Source of the DNA: Burkholderiales bacterium
GTDB taxonomy: Bacteria; Pseudomonadota; Gammaproteobacteria; Burkholderiales; Burkholderiaceae_C
Direction: 5' to 3'
Length of the DNA: 64,000 nucleotides
Assembly: GCA_030604135.1 (NCBI GenBank)
Contig: JAUVWL010000007.1
Coordinates: forward strand, 28,279 to 92,278
Under the pieces are notes generated by a model, which searched no databases, had not been told where the DNA came from, and saw only the letters and a program-made list of their open reading frames with translations. This document shows positions 50,882 to 59,560 of the stretch, piece after piece; positions within the stretch are counted from its first letter, which is position 1; every line of letters begins with the position of its first letter. The position numbers were made by a program, and so were the translations under genes.

Positions 50882-51523
50882 ATGCCTGCCCAAGACGCCA
50901 TCGCCGTCATCGACTTCGAAACCACCGGCACCTCGCCGGGCCAGGGCGACCGGGCCACCGAGGTCGCCATCGTCATGACCGAGGGCGGTCGGGTGGTCGA
51001 CCGCTTTCAGAGCCTGATGAAAACCGGGGTGCACATCCCGGCCTTCATCACGCAGCTGACCGGCATCACCAACGCCATGGTGGCCGCCGCGCCGCCGGCC
51101 GCCCAGGTCATGGCCGAAGCCGCCCGCTTTGTCGGATCGGCACCGATGGTGGCCCACAACGCAGGCTTCGACCGCCGCTTCTGGCAAGCCGAGCTGGCCC
51201 TGTGTGGCCTGCCCGCCCAGCAGCCTTTTGCCTGCACGGTCATGCTCTCTCGCCGTCTTTATCCGGATGCCCCCAGCCACAAGCTGGGCGCCCTGGTGGA
51301 CTGGTTCGGCCTGCCGCGCACCGGCGCCGCCCACCGCGCGCTGGCCGACGCCGAGATGGCGGCCGAATTGCTGGGTCGCATCCGCCACGACCTGATGCTG
51401 CGCCACGGCGTGGCCCGGCCCGACCACGCCCTCCTGTGTGCGCTGCAGGCCTGCAGCAAAAACCACCTGCCCCGGTTCTGGCAGGCACAGGCTGCGTCAC
51501 ACAAGATAGCCTCCGTGGCTTGA
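50882..51523 (+). CDS. DnaQ-like 3'-5' exonuclease domain protein (213 aa)
   Basis: DEDDh exonuclease fold: Exo I IAVIDFETTGTSPGQGD (Asp11, Glu13), Exo II VAHNAGFDRRFW (Asp about 98) and Exo III GAAHRALADAEMAAELL (His about 148, Asp about 153). Single-domain, like the epsilon-type exonucleases and PolC-like proofreaders, but without a polymerase-binding tail that I recognise. Role in repair or RNA processing not determined. Stands 42 bases after the XRE gene with its own likely leaderless promoter. Confidence 0.85.
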   Translation: MPAQDAIAVIDFETTGTSPGQGDRATEVAIVMTEGGRVVDRFQSLMKTGVHIPAFITQLTGITNAMVAAAPPAAQVMAEAARFVGSAPMVAHNAGFDRRFWQAELALCGLPAQQPFACTVMLSRRLYPDAPSHKLGALVDWFGLPRTGAAHRALADAEMAAELLGRIRHDLMLRHGVARPDHALLCALQACSKNHLPRFWQAQAASHKIASVA

Positions 51524-51547
51524 CCTGGACGGGTTTCGACGTATGCT
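51520..51547 (+). promoter_or_regulatory. Leaderless sigma70 promoter of the NlpC/P60 lipoprotein gene
   Basis: TTGACC (51520-51525), 16-base spacer, TATGCT (51542-51547), 7 bases, then ATG 51555. The -10 box covers the earlier in-frame ATG at 51543, which argues that translation starts at 51555. Confidence 0.65.
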
Positions 51548-51554
51548 GCCCCCC

Positions 51555-52034
51555 ATGTTGCGCACCCTGCCTGTCGTTCTCAGCCTGACCGCCGCGATGC
51601 TGTTGGCCGCCTGCGGCAGCACACCACCGGGACGGGCACCGGCCAGCGCCTTGCCGGCCCTGTCTCCTGACGCCGGCAAGGACCTGGCCATCCACGCCAT
51701 CGGTCTGGTGGGCACGCCCTACCGCTGGGGAGGCAATACCCCCGAGAGCGGCTTTGACTGCAGCGGCCTGATCGGCTACGTCTACACCCGGCAGGCAGGC
51801 ACAGCCCCGCCGCGCACGGTGGCGCAACTGGCCGGCTTCGGCCAGCCGGTCAATGCCAGCAGCCGGCGCACCGGCGACCTGGTGATTTTTGGGCGCGACC
51901 CGGCCTGGCATGCGGGCATTTATGTCGGTGAGGGTCGATTCGTGCACGCGCCCTCCAGCGGCGGCACGGTGCGCCTGGACCGCCTGGACAACCGCTACTG
52001 GGCCAGCCAACCGGTGCGCTTTCGCCGCCCCTGA
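51555..52034 (+). CDS. NlpC/P60 (C40) cell-wall peptidase lipoprotein (159 aa)
   Basis: Signal peptide MLRTLPVVLSLTAAML with lipobox LAACG, so an outer-membrane or periplasm-facing lipoprotein. NlpC/P60 domain: GTPYRWGGNTPESGFDCSGL (catalytic Cys in DCSG, about residue 75), RTGDLVIFGRDPAWHAGIYV (His about 124) and GRFVHAPSSGG. Cuts peptidoglycan stem peptides, by family. A start 4 codons earlier (51543) is possible, but the promoter layout favours 51555. Confidence 0.9.
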   Translation: MLRTLPVVLSLTAAMLLAACGSTPPGRAPASALPALSPDAGKDLAIHAIGLVGTPYRWGGNTPESGFDCSGLIGYVYTRQAGTAPPRTVAQLAGFGQPVNASSRRTGDLVIFGRDPAWHAGIYVGEGRFVHAPSSGGTVRLDRLDNRYWASQPVRFRRP

Positions 52035-52055
52035 AGCCGGCCTCACGCATGGCGC

Positions 52056-52061
52056 GACAAT
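52056..52061 (+). promoter_or_regulatory. -10-like box (GACAAT) before aroG
   Basis: GACAAT followed by 7 bases and the ATG at 52069; no ribosome site in between. Consistent with a leaderless aroG message. No convincing -35. Confidence 0.4.
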
Positions 52062-52068
52062 CGGGGCC

Positions 52069-53181
52069 ATGACCTCGCACGCCCAACGCACCGCCACCCC
52101 CCTGTCGACCCAGGACAGCACCCGCATCGACGACCTGCGCATCGGCGCTGTGCGCCCCCTGATCACACCCGCGCTGCTGCAGGAATGGCTGCCGGTGCCC
52201 CCGGCCGCGCAGTCCCTGGTCGAGAGCAGCCGCGCCGCGATCTCACGCGTGCTGCACGGCCAGGACGACCGCCTGATCGTGGTGGTCGGCCCCTGCTCCA
52301 TCCACGACCACGACCAGGCCATGGACTACGCGCGCCGGCTCAAGGCACAGGCCGACGCATTGGCCGGCGAGCTGCTCGTCGTCATGCGCGTCTATTTCGA
52401 GAAGCCGCGCACCACCGTGGGCTGGAAGGGCTACATCAACGACCCGCACCTGGACGGCAGCTTCGCCATCAACGAAGGCCTGGAGCTGGCGCGCCAGCTG
52501 CTGCTGGACATCGTCGACCTGGGGCTGCCGGTGGGCACCGAGTTCCTGGACCTGCTCTCGCCGCAATTCATCTCCGACCTGGTCAGCTGGGGCGCGATCG
52601 GCGCGCGCACGACGGAAAGCCAGAGCCACCGCCAGCTGGCCAGCGGCCTGAGTTGCCCTGTGGGCTTCAAGAACGGCACCGATGGCGGCATCAAGGTGGC
52701 CAGCGACGCCATCCTGGCGGCGCAGGCACCCCACGCCTTCATGGGCATGACCAAGATGGGCCAGGCCGCCATCTTCGAGACCCGCGGCAACGCCGACTGC
52801 CACGTCATCCTGCGCGGCGGCAAGGCACCCAACTACAGCGCGGCCGATGTGCAGGCCGCCTGCGATCTGCTCAAGGCCTCTGGCCTGCGCGAGCAAGTGA
52901 TGATCGACCTGTCACACGCCAACAGCAGCAAGCAGCACCGCAAGCAGATCGAGGTCGCCGCCGCGGTGGGCGAACAGATCGCCGCGGGCGACGCACGCAT
53001 CACCGGCGTGATGATCGAGAGCCACCTGAGCGAAGGCCGCCAGGACATCGTGCCCGGTCAACCGCTGCAGCGCGGTGTCAGCGTGACCGACGCCTGCATC
53101 GGCTGGGACCAGACGCTGCCGGTGCTGCAGGACCTGGCCCAGGCCGTGAAGGCGCGACGCACCGCTCAGACCGGGGCCTGA
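52069..53181 (+). CDS. aroG: 3-deoxy-7-phosphoheptulonate synthase, class I (370 aa)
   Basis: First enzyme of the shikimate pathway (PEP + erythrose 4-phosphate). AroFGH-type features: DLRIGAVRPLITPALLQEWL at the N terminus, VVVGPCSIHDHDQAMDYA, VYFEKPRTTVGWKGYINDP, VGFKNGTDGGIKVASDAI and IMIDLSHANSS-like MIDLSHANSSKQH. Length 370 is typical. Which aromatic amino acid inhibits it cannot be told here. ATG 52069 (MTSHAQRTAT); the open frame extends upstream into the lipoprotein gene. Its 3' end overlaps the convergent thioesterase gene by 16 bases. Confidence 0.93.
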   Translation: MTSHAQRTATPLSTQDSTRIDDLRIGAVRPLITPALLQEWLPVPPAAQSLVESSRAAISRVLHGQDDRLIVVVGPCSIHDHDQAMDYARRLKAQADALAGELLVVMRVYFEKPRTTVGWKGYINDPHLDGSFAINEGLELARQLLLDIVDLGLPVGTEFLDLLSPQFISDLVSWGAIGARTTESQSHRQLASGLSCPVGFKNGTDGGIKVASDAILAAQAPHAFMGMTKMGQAAIFETRGNADCHVILRGGKAPNYSAADVQAACDLLKASGLREQVMIDLSHANSSKQHRKQIEVAAAVGEQIAAGDARITGVMIESHLSEGRQDIVPGQPLQRGVSVTDACIGWDQTLPVLQDLAQAVKARRTAQTGA

Positions 53182-53624
53182 GACTTGAGCGCCGCTGGCA
53201 TCCGGTTGGTCGCGGTGGCCAGCAGGGTGGCGCACAGGGTTTCCTCGCCCATCGCGTCGATGCTGTAGACCTCCGAAGCGCAGACGGTCTGTGAACGTCC
53301 GACGCTGATGACCCTGCCGCGCGCACGCAGCAGACGCCCTTGCGCCGGTGCCACCAGCTTGAGCGTGGTGTCGGTGGTCGCGTTGGACCCGCCGACCGGC
53401 AAGGTGGTGGCCGCTGCCGACACCGCAGCGAAGTCGGCCATGGCGAACACCGGCGTGGCCTGCAGGATGCCGGGTGCAAAGCTGAACGCGTCGCTGTAGG
53501 GCATTTCCCAATCACTCTGGCCCGGCCTGAGGCCCAGGCAGCGCAGACCGAGCGTCTGCACCACGGGCATGGCAGCCAGGGCCTGACTGACCAGTCGCAA
53601 CTGGGTTGGGTGATCCGGGTCCAT
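53166..53624 (-). CDS. PaaI-like hotdog thioesterase (152 aa)
   Basis: Hotdog-fold acyl-CoA thioesterase family (4HBT/PaaI). LHPTQL-like N terminus (MDPDHPTQLRLVSQALAAMP), then FSFAPGILQATPVFAMADFA with the conserved Asp of the ADFA helix, and LKLVAPAQGRLLRARGRVIS. Two subunits would form the active site. 34 bases after the MerR gene on the same strand, so probably one transcript. Convergent overlap with aroG. Substrate unknown. Confidence 0.8.
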   Translation of the reverse strand: MDPDHPTQLRLVSQALAAMPVVQTLGLRCLGLRPGQSDWEMPYSDAFSFAPGILQATPVFAMADFAAVSAAATTLPVGGSNATTDTTLKLVAPAQGRLLRARGRVISVGRSQTVCASEVYSIDAMGEETLCATLLATATNRMPAALKSQAPV

Positions 53625-53658
53625 GCGGTGCTCCTGTCTGGGTGGGTAAAAGGGTGTG

Positions 53659-54057
53659 TCAACGCTGCCGCCTGGCCGGCGGCCAGGACGCAGCGGGCGG
53701 TGACATGGCTTTGGCCCGGGTTCTCAACCAGGCCGCGTGGTCGGCAATGCGCCGTCGCTGATCCTCAAGCCCTGCCATCTGCCGTTCGATGGCCTGCAGC
53801 ATGCGTTCCAGTTCCTCGACCATGTCAGACACCTTCATCCGCCCGGCGCGGTACGCCGGCAGATGGTCTGCCAACACCGGCAGCGACACGCCAACCTGAC
53901 GGGACATGGCGATGAAGACCGCCTCCCTGATTTGCTGCGGCGCATAGTCGCGCCAGCCATTGGGCAAGCGCGCAGGCACCAGCAAGCCCAGGGCTTCGTA
54001 GTGCCTCAGGGCGTGGACCGACAGGTGGCATCGCTTGGCGAATTCCCGGATCTTCAT
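53659..54057 (-). CDS. MerR-family regulator (132 aa)
   Basis: N-terminal winged helix of the MerR family: MKIREFAKRCHLSVHALRHY, then EALGLLVPARLPNGWRDYAP, followed by a dimerisation coiled coil (MVEELERMLQAIERQMAGLE). No Cys-rich metal site, so an organic signal is more likely than a metal. The C-terminal end is Pro/Arg-rich. Upstream of the thioesterase gene and divergent from the patatin gene. Confidence 0.85.
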   Translation of the reverse strand: MKIREFAKRCHLSVHALRHYEALGLLVPARLPNGWRDYAPQQIREAVFIAMSRQVGVSLPVLADHLPAYRAGRMKVSDMVEELERMLQAIERQMAGLEDQRRRIADHAAWLRTRAKAMSPPAASWPPARRQR

Positions 54058-54183
54058 GGTGGAGCCACCTTAGCAAGCTTCGCCCTGCACGAAGTTCACC
54101 GGTCAGACACACAGGCGACAATCGACACGGCGGCCAGGCAGGCCTCCGTCATCACAAGCACAAGGTCAGGAAGGATCCATGCC

Positions 54184-55215
54184 ATGCAACTGCCCTGGAG
54201 ACACGGAACAGCCACCGTGAACCTGGCGCTGCAGGGCGGCGGTGCCCATGGGGCCTTCACCTGGGGTGTGCTCGATGCGCTGCTGGAAGACGGCCGCCTG
54301 GCCCTTGATGGGGTCAGCGGTACCAGCGCCGGCGCCATGAACGCGGTGGTGCTGGCCCAGGGCCTGATGAGCGGTGGACGTGAGGGTGCGCGCCAGGCGC
54401 TGCGCCGCTTCTGGACCGCTGTGGCCGAAAGCCTGCCCTTCGAGGTGGCGCTGCCTGCGGCCGATGGCCAGGGCTTCCGGCTCAACCCGGCGATGCGGCT
54501 GGCGCTGCAATGGACGCAGCACTTCGCTCCCGGGCAGCTCAACCCCTTGAACGTCAACCCGCTGCGCGACATTCTGCAGACCCAGATCGACTTTGCGGCC
54601 CTGCGCAGCCGCTCACCACTGCGGCTGTATGTGGCGGCGACCGAGGCCAACACCGGGCGGCTGCGGCTGTTTCATGGTGACCAGGTCAGTCTGGAGGCCA
54701 CACTGGCCTCGGCCTGTCTGCCCAGTCTGCACCGCAGCGTGCTGATCGATGGTGAGCCCCACTGGGACGGCGGCTATGCGGCCAACCCGGCCATCTACCC
54801 GCTGCTTCTGGACGGCCCGGTGCGCGACCTGCTGCTGGTGCTGCTGGCACCGCTGCGGCACACGGCCACACCCGAGTCGGCCCAGGACATCCGCCACCGT
54901 TCCATGGAGCTGGCCTTCAACGCCACCTTCCTGCGCGAGATGCGCCTGTTCGGTCACCTGCAGGAACGCGCCCGCGCCCTGGCCTGGTGGCGCCGGGGAC
55001 CGCTGGAACGGCGGCTGGCCGCTGCGCGCTTCCACCTGGTCGAGGGTGGCCAGGATTTGCGGGATCTGGGGGAGGGCCTGCAGGCGGCCGCCGGCCTGCG
55101 CTATTTCGAAGCGCTGTTCGAACTGGGCCGGGAACACGGTCAGACCTGGCTGCAAAAGCACCTGGGCGCTGTGGGCCAGCGCAGCACGGTCGAGCCGCTG
55201 GACTTGTTCGGCTGA
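54184..55215 (+). CDS. Patatin-like phospholipase (343 aa)
   Basis: Ser-Asp dyad acyl hydrolase. Oxyanion motif LALQGGGAHGAFTWG (18-28), nucleophile elbow GVSGTSAGAMNA with Ser48, and the Asp in EPHWDGGYAANP. RssA/YchK-like in size, with a longer C-terminal helical part. No signal peptide; cytoplasmic or peripheral. ATG 54184 with AGGAAGG 8 bases upstream. The frame is open 149 codons further back, but that stretch is antisense to the MerR gene. Followed by a strong stem-loop, then an SDR gene. Confidence 0.88.
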   Translation: MQLPWRHGTATVNLALQGGGAHGAFTWGVLDALLEDGRLALDGVSGTSAGAMNAVVLAQGLMSGGREGARQALRRFWTAVAESLPFEVALPAADGQGFRLNPAMRLALQWTQHFAPGQLNPLNVNPLRDILQTQIDFAALRSRSPLRLYVAATEANTGRLRLFHGDQVSLEATLASACLPSLHRSVLIDGEPHWDGGYAANPAIYPLLLDGPVRDLLLVLLAPLRHTATPESAQDIRHRSMELAFNATFLREMRLFGHLQERARALAWWRRGPLERRLAAARFHLVEGGQDLRDLGEGLQAAAGLRYFEALFELGREHGQTWLQKHLGAVGQRSTVEPLDLFG

Positions 55216-55224
55216 ACCAGGGCG

Positions 55225-55248
55225 CCCCCTGTCAATTCCGACAGGGGG
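55225..55248 (+). terminator. Perfect stem-loop after the patatin gene
   Basis: CCCCCTGTC (55225-55233), loop AATTCC, GACAGGGGG (55240-55248). Nine perfect pairs but no T-run follows on the plus strand, so termination is possible but not assured. The SDR start is 57 bases downstream. Confidence 0.45.
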
Positions 55249-55304
55249 TGCCACCGCCCGTGCCATCCCTGCCGGCACCATGGCAAACGCAAGGAGAAAC
55301 CACC

Positions 55305-56108
55305 ATGAACACCCAAAGACTGCAGGGCCGCACCGCCCTGCTAACCGGTGCTGCGCGCGGACTGGGGGCCGGCATGGCCGAGGCCCTGGCACGCGCCGGC
55401 GCCTCGGTGATGATCGCCGACGTGCTGGAGAACACGGGTCTGGCCACTGCCACCGCTTTGGCCAGCGAGGGGCTGCCGGTCGATTTTGTGAGCCTGGACG
55501 TGTGCGACGAGGCCCAGTGGCTGGCTGCCATCAGCTTCACCCAGGAGCGCTATGGCGGGCTGGACATTCTGGTCAACAACGCCGGCGTCGAGGAAACCGC
55601 GCTGTTGACCGAGCTGGACCCGGATGCCCTGCGCCGCATGCTCGACGTCAATGTGGTGGGCACGGCCCTCGGCCTCAAGCACGGCCTGCGGGCCATGCGG
55701 CCGGGCGGTCTGGCCGGCCGGGGCGGGGCCATCGTGAACATCGCCTCGGTGGCGGCCACCATTGCGTTCCCGGCCATCGCCGGTTATTCGGCCACCAAAT
55801 CGGCGGTCGATCGCCTGACACGGGTGGCAGCCATGGAGTCGGGGCGGCTGGGCTACGGTGTGCGTGTGAACTGCCTGTACCCAGGCCTGGTGCCCACCGA
55901 CATGGGCATGAAACTGGCCACCGACGTGGTGCAGGCCGGCCTGTTCGAGTCCACCGACGCGGCGGTCGCGGCCATTGTCGGCCAGACCCCGCTGGCCCGC
56001 CTGGGCACGGTGCGCGACGTGGCCGATGCGGTGGTGTTTCTGTGTTCGGACGAGGCCGGCTTCATCACCGGAGCCGGCCTGCCGGTGGACGGTGGCATGG
56101 GCATGTGA
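55305..56108 (+). CDS. Short-chain dehydrogenase/reductase (267 aa)
   Basis: Classical NAD-dependent SDR: TGAARGLGAGMAEALARAGA (TGxxxGxG), Asp after beta-2 in MIADVLEN (NAD preference), NNAGVEETALLTELD, Ser in NIASVAATIAFP and GYSATKSAVDRL (YxxxK). PGLVPTDMGMKLATD is the substrate loop. Resembles 3-alpha/20-beta-hydroxysteroid and cyclohexanol-type dehydrogenases, but the substrate is not fixed. ATG 55305 with AAGGAG upstream. Follows the patatin gene in the same direction. Confidence 0.85.
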   Translation: MNTQRLQGRTALLTGAARGLGAGMAEALARAGASVMIADVLENTGLATATALASEGLPVDFVSLDVCDEAQWLAAISFTQERYGGLDILVNNAGVEETALLTELDPDALRRMLDVNVVGTALGLKHGLRAMRPGGLAGRGGAIVNIASVAATIAFPAIAGYSATKSAVDRLTRVAAMESGRLGYGVRVNCLYPGLVPTDMGMKLATDVVQAGLFESTDAAVAAIVGQTPLARLGTVRDVADAVVFLCSDEAGFITGAGLPVDGGMGM

Positions 56109-56135
56109 GCCCGTGTCCACCACCCTGCTGGGCGA

Positions 56136-56396
56136 TCAGCGCGGGCGACGGGGTGCCGAAGAGGCCGGACCACGGCCTTCCAGGTGGCGGAAGTTGATGC
56201 GGCCCTTGGTCAGGTCGTAGGGCGAGAGTTCGAGCGAGACGCGGTCACCCGCGAGGATGCGGATGTGGTGCTTCTTCATTTTGCCGGCGGCGTAGGCCAC
56301 CAGCTGGTGCCCGTTGTCCAGCGTGACGCGGTAACGCGAGTCGGGCAACACCTCGTTGACGATGCCCGACATGTCGATAAGTTCTTCCTTGGCCAT
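56136..56396 (-). CDS. infA: Translation initiation factor IF-1, probable second copy (86 aa)
   Basis: S1-fold IF-1: [67 protein letters not shown]. The core is complete (about 72 residues), followed by an Arg/Pro-rich tail [14 protein letters not shown] not found in the usual IF-1. Stand-alone location away from the ribosomal protein operon suggests this is the additional infA that many Burkholderiales carry. Convergent with the SDR gene. The leader is about 345 bases long. Confidence 0.9.
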   Translation of the reverse strand: MAKEELIDMSGIVNEVLPDSRYRVTLDNGHQLVAYAAGKMKKHHIRILAGDRVSLELSPYDLTKGRINFRHLEGRGPASSAPRRPR

Positions 56397-56753
56397 GTTT
56401 CGATTCCTCTAGCTTGCAATGATCGGTTTCGGGCTGCTCGGGCGAATGCCGGGTGCAGCCTGACGGACGGGCACGGTCTGCTTCCGGTTGACGCCCTGGC
56501 GGACAGCCCAGGCTCATCCGACGCGCCGGCAGGCGGACCGTCGGCCGGCGTCTCGGGCCGGGGATCGGAAGCAGGGTGCCCGCGCAGGCCATGATGGCCC
56601 TCGGTCGGTGTCAGCGGCAGCGGACACGGCGCAAGCACACGGGAAGCCCTCAAGGGAGACAGCCCCGCTCTCCGATGCCAACCGGTGCGGGCGTTCAGGG
56701 CCTGGTGCCTTGATGACCCCAATGCGGTCAGGCCATCAAAACCTTCGATTTTA
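56397..56753 (-). promoter_or_regulatory. Long infA leader with a -10 box at its far end
   Basis: The gap between infA and the next gene (56397-56799) has no gene. TAAAAT on the minus strand (56753-56748) is a good -10 box; initiation there would give a 5' leader of about 345 bases ending in AGGAATCGAAAC before the ATG. Long structured leaders on small translation or cold-shock genes often mediate post-transcriptional control; that is inference. Confidence 0.4.
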
Positions 56754-56799
56754 GCAGGGTAGCGAAAAACGTGCCAGCCATTGTGTTGCCCGCAACGGA

Positions 56800-57693
56800 C
56801 TAAGGGCAGCGCAGTGTGAACTGCTCATCGCGCAGGGCCCGGCGCTCTGCGCGCAACTGGTCCTGCCTCGGTCCGCTCTGGGGTAGCCGCGTCAGGCTGT
56901 CGACCCGGGCAATCTGCTGTTCAATCAGCTCGCAGCGGGACGGCATACCCCGTGCCCCTGACGGTCCCTGAGTCACCCGCACACGTGGCGCCGGCGGCGG
57001 GTTGGCCAGTGCCTGGGACTGCAGCCGCCGCTGTTCGGCCAGGCGCGTCTGCTGGACCAGCGACAACTCAGCCGGCACCTCGGCCATGCGGTCTACCCTT
57101 GACCCCTGGCGGTGGCAATGCGTGCGCGTCCAGAAGAAGCCCCCGTCGTGGCTTCGACAACGGTACAAGGTCACGGTACCGGGTGCGCCTTCGGTGCGTG
57201 CGGCGACGGTCAGGTCCAGGGCTTCGTCGCGCGCACCGTCCGGACAGGGCACGTCGGTGAAGGTGGTGTGGCCGTTGCGGACACATTTGCGGACCACGGG
57301 GCGCGGAGCCGGCGCCGATGGAGCGACATCGGTTTCGGCCTCGGTGGCCAAGGGCCTGGATACCGGTGCCTGGTGGGGCGAGCTGGCCAGGTCGACTCCC
57401 GGATCTGGCGGGTCCTGCACAGGCAAAGTCGACATGTCATGGGAACCGATGGAGGTCCGAACCACGGTCACCAGGGAGCTGGCGGCCGAGCCCAGGGCAT
57501 CGACCGTTGCAAGGGGCCCCCAGACAGACGCACCAATGAGCCCGGCACCACCCAGGCTGAGCAGCGCCACCAGCCATGGCCAGGCCCCGGGGGACGGAGG
57601 GGTGAACGGGCGCTCATCGGGCCCGTCCAGCCCATGCTCGGCCCAGTCGGCGGCGTCGCCAGGTTCGGCTGGGAAGCGGGTGCTGTCGTTCAT
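56800..57693 (-). CDS. Membrane-anchored hypothetical protein with a DUF4124-like segment (297 aa)
   Basis: Cytoplasmic N terminus of about 35 acidic residues, one membrane helix (WPWLVALLSLGGAGLIGASV, about 38-57), then a periplasmic linker rich in Pro/Ala and a Cys-containing domain: KCVRNGHTTFTDVPCPDGAR and YRCRSHDGGFFWTRTHCH, similar to the DUF4124 repeat (K-C-x-x-x-G-x-x-x-Y/F-x-x-x-P-C). The C-terminal part is helical (CELIEQQIARVDSLTRLPQS). Function unknown; cell-envelope role likely. ATG 57693. It ends 47 bases upstream of the infA -10 box. Confidence 0.75.
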   Translation of the reverse strand: MNDSTRFPAEPGDAADWAEHGLDGPDERPFTPPSPGAWPWLVALLSLGGAGLIGASVWGPLATVDALGSAASSLVTVVRTSIGSHDMSTLPVQDPPDPGVDLASSPHQAPVSRPLATEAETDVAPSAPAPRPVVRKCVRNGHTTFTDVPCPDGARDEALDLTVAARTEGAPGTVTLYRCRSHDGGFFWTRTHCHRQGSRVDRMAEVPAELSLVQQTRLAEQRRLQSQALANPPPAPRVRVTQGPSGARGMPSRCELIEQQIARVDSLTRLPQSGPRQDQLRAERRALRDEQFTLRCP

Positions 57694-57786
57694 GCGCAGG
57701 GATTCGGTCCGAAGCCGAACAGTCTGCCCGACCACCGTCGCCCGTCGCCACGCACCCCTGACAGATCTGACAGGGCTCAACGGCCG

Positions 57787-59490
57787 TCAGTCGTTCTGTC
57801 CGTGGTCGCTCTGGTGGCTGCTGCGCCAGATGGCGCGGATCAGCCAGAGGCCGCAGACCACCGCCGCAGAGAAGCCCAGAAAGCCAAAGGCCGGCAAACC
57901 GAACAGGGTGGGGCCGCCCTCGACCGTCATGACGATCGATGAGCCGACCACCAGCGCCGCGATGATCAGCGCCATCGCCAGCCGATTCGCCGCGCGGTCC
58001 AGCTGGTTGCCCACGCGCCGCAGGTGCGACACCTCAATGCCCACATGCACCCGGCCCCGGCGCGCGTTGCGCAGCAAGCGCGAAATGTCGTGGGGCAGTT
58101 GCTCGGCCACCGCCAGTGTGCGGCGCAAGGTCTGCCAGCTGCGCTGGGCCAGCTCGCGCGGCTGGTAGCGGGCGCGCAGCGTCTCGCGCAACAGGGGCAG
58201 CGCCTCGGAGGTCATGTGGAAGTCCGGGTCGAGGTTGCGCCCCATGCCCTCCAGGGTGATGAAGGCCTTGATCAGCAGCGCCATGTCGGCAGGCAGCGCC
58301 AGCCTGTGCTCGCGCAGAATGGCGGTCACGTCGGCCAGCATGCGCCCCAGGTCGAGCTGGGCCAGCGGCGTGCCGTGGTACTGGTCGACAAAGGCCTCGA
58401 TCTCGCCTTCGAGCACGGTCAGGTTGACGCTGTGGTCGTCGCCCGTCCAGTCCAGCAGCACATCGGCCACGGTCTGGGGGTTGCGCTCGACCAGGCCCAG
58501 CAGCAGGTGCAGCAGTTCTTCACGGCGGCGCACCGGCAGCCGGCCGACCATGCCGAAGTCGATGAAGGCAATGCGGTTGTCCGGCAGGTAGAACACGTTG
58601 CCCGGGTGGGGGTCGGCATGGAAGACGCCGTCCTGCACGATCATCTTGAGCACCGCCTGAGCGCCACGCTGGGCCAGCAGCCGGCGGTCCAGCCCTTGGG
58701 CGGCCAGACGCTCCAGCTCGTGGCCAGGCACACCGGTGATGCGCTCCTGCACATTGACACGTTCGCGGGTGTGCGTCCAGTGCACCTTGGGCACCACGAT
58801 CCAGGGCAGTTCGGCCAGGTGCGTGCCGATGCGCTCGGCGTTGCGGCATTCGCTGGCCAGGTCAAGCTCGCGGCGCAGCGAACGCGCCAGCTCGCGCACC
58901 AGTTGCACCGGGCGGTAGGGTCGCAGTGTCGGGATCTCGGCCTCGGCCACCGCCGCCAGCCGTCCCAGCAGGCGCAGGTCGGCGTCGATGGTGTCGGCAA
59001 TGCCCGGCCGGCGGATCTTGACCACCACCTCGCTGCCGTCCTGCAGGCGAGCGCCGTGCACCTGGGCAATGGACCCGGCCGCCAGTGGCTCGGCTTCGAA
59101 ATGGGCAAACACCACCTCGGGCTCACCGCCCAGGTCCTCTCGAAGCTGTTCGCGCAGGGCCTCCAGCGGCACCGCAGGCACGTGGCTGTGCAGCTTTTCA
59201 AACTCGGCGATGTACTCTGGCCCGAACAGGTCGGCCCGGCCGGCCAGCACCTGACCGAACTTGACGAAGGTCGGCCCCAGCTCCTCCAGCACCAGGCGCA
59301 GCTGCACCGGAGGCTCCAGGCGCGCCAGGTCGGCCGCATGGTCCCAGCGCAGCGCATGACCGGCCTTGTCGAGCTGCTCGGTCAGCCCCAGGCGGCGCAC
59401 GCTGTCGCCAAAGCCGTGCCGAATGAGCACGCCCAGAATCTGGTTGAGGCGCCCCATGTCACGGGCGGCGCCCAGGGTTTCGATCAGCAT
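57787..59490 (-). CDS. ABC1/UbiB-family atypical kinase (567 aa)
   Basis: Atypical protein-kinase-like family needed for ubiquinone synthesis or quinone handling. KxGQ motif in FVKFGQVLAGRADLFGPEY (about 75), AAGSIAQVHGARLQDG (Ala-rich nucleotide loop), VVVKIRRPG and VFHADPHPGNVFYLPDNRIA with FIDFGMVGRL (catalytic loop and DFG). Two C-terminal membrane helices (LAMALIIAALVVGSSIVM and FLGFSAAVVCGLWLIR) anchor it. ATG 59490 (MLIETLGAAR). Paralogues exist in many genomes, so I do not assign ubiB. Divergent from the SdiA-regulated gene. Confidence 0.9.
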   Translation of the reverse strand: MLIETLGAARDMGRLNQILGVLIRHGFGDSVRRLGLTEQLDKAGHALRWDHAADLARLEPPVQLRLVLEELGPTFVKFGQVLAGRADLFGPEYIAEFEKLHSHVPAVPLEALREQLREDLGGEPEVVFAHFEAEPLAAGSIAQVHGARLQDGSEVVVKIRRPGIADTIDADLRLLGRLAAVAEAEIPTLRPYRPVQLVRELARSLRRELDLASECRNAERIGTHLAELPWIVVPKVHWTHTRERVNVQERITGVPGHELERLAAQGLDRRLLAQRGAQAVLKMIVQDGVFHADPHPGNVFYLPDNRIAFIDFGMVGRLPVRRREELLHLLLGLVERNPQTVADVLLDWTGDDHSVNLTVLEGEIEAFVDQYHGTPLAQLDLGRMLADVTAILREHRLALPADMALLIKAFITLEGMGRNLDPDFHMTSEALPLLRETLRARYQPRELAQRSWQTLRRTLAVAEQLPHDISRLLRNARRGRVHVGIEVSHLRRVGNQLDRAANRLAMALIIAALVVGSSIVMTVEGGPTLFGLPAFGFLGFSAAVVCGLWLIRAIWRSSHQSDHGQND

Positions 59491-59560
59491 GGCCAGATGA
59501 TAGTGCCACGGTTCGGCGTTACATTCACGTACATTCGATCCAGAACCTGAACGGAGACCC

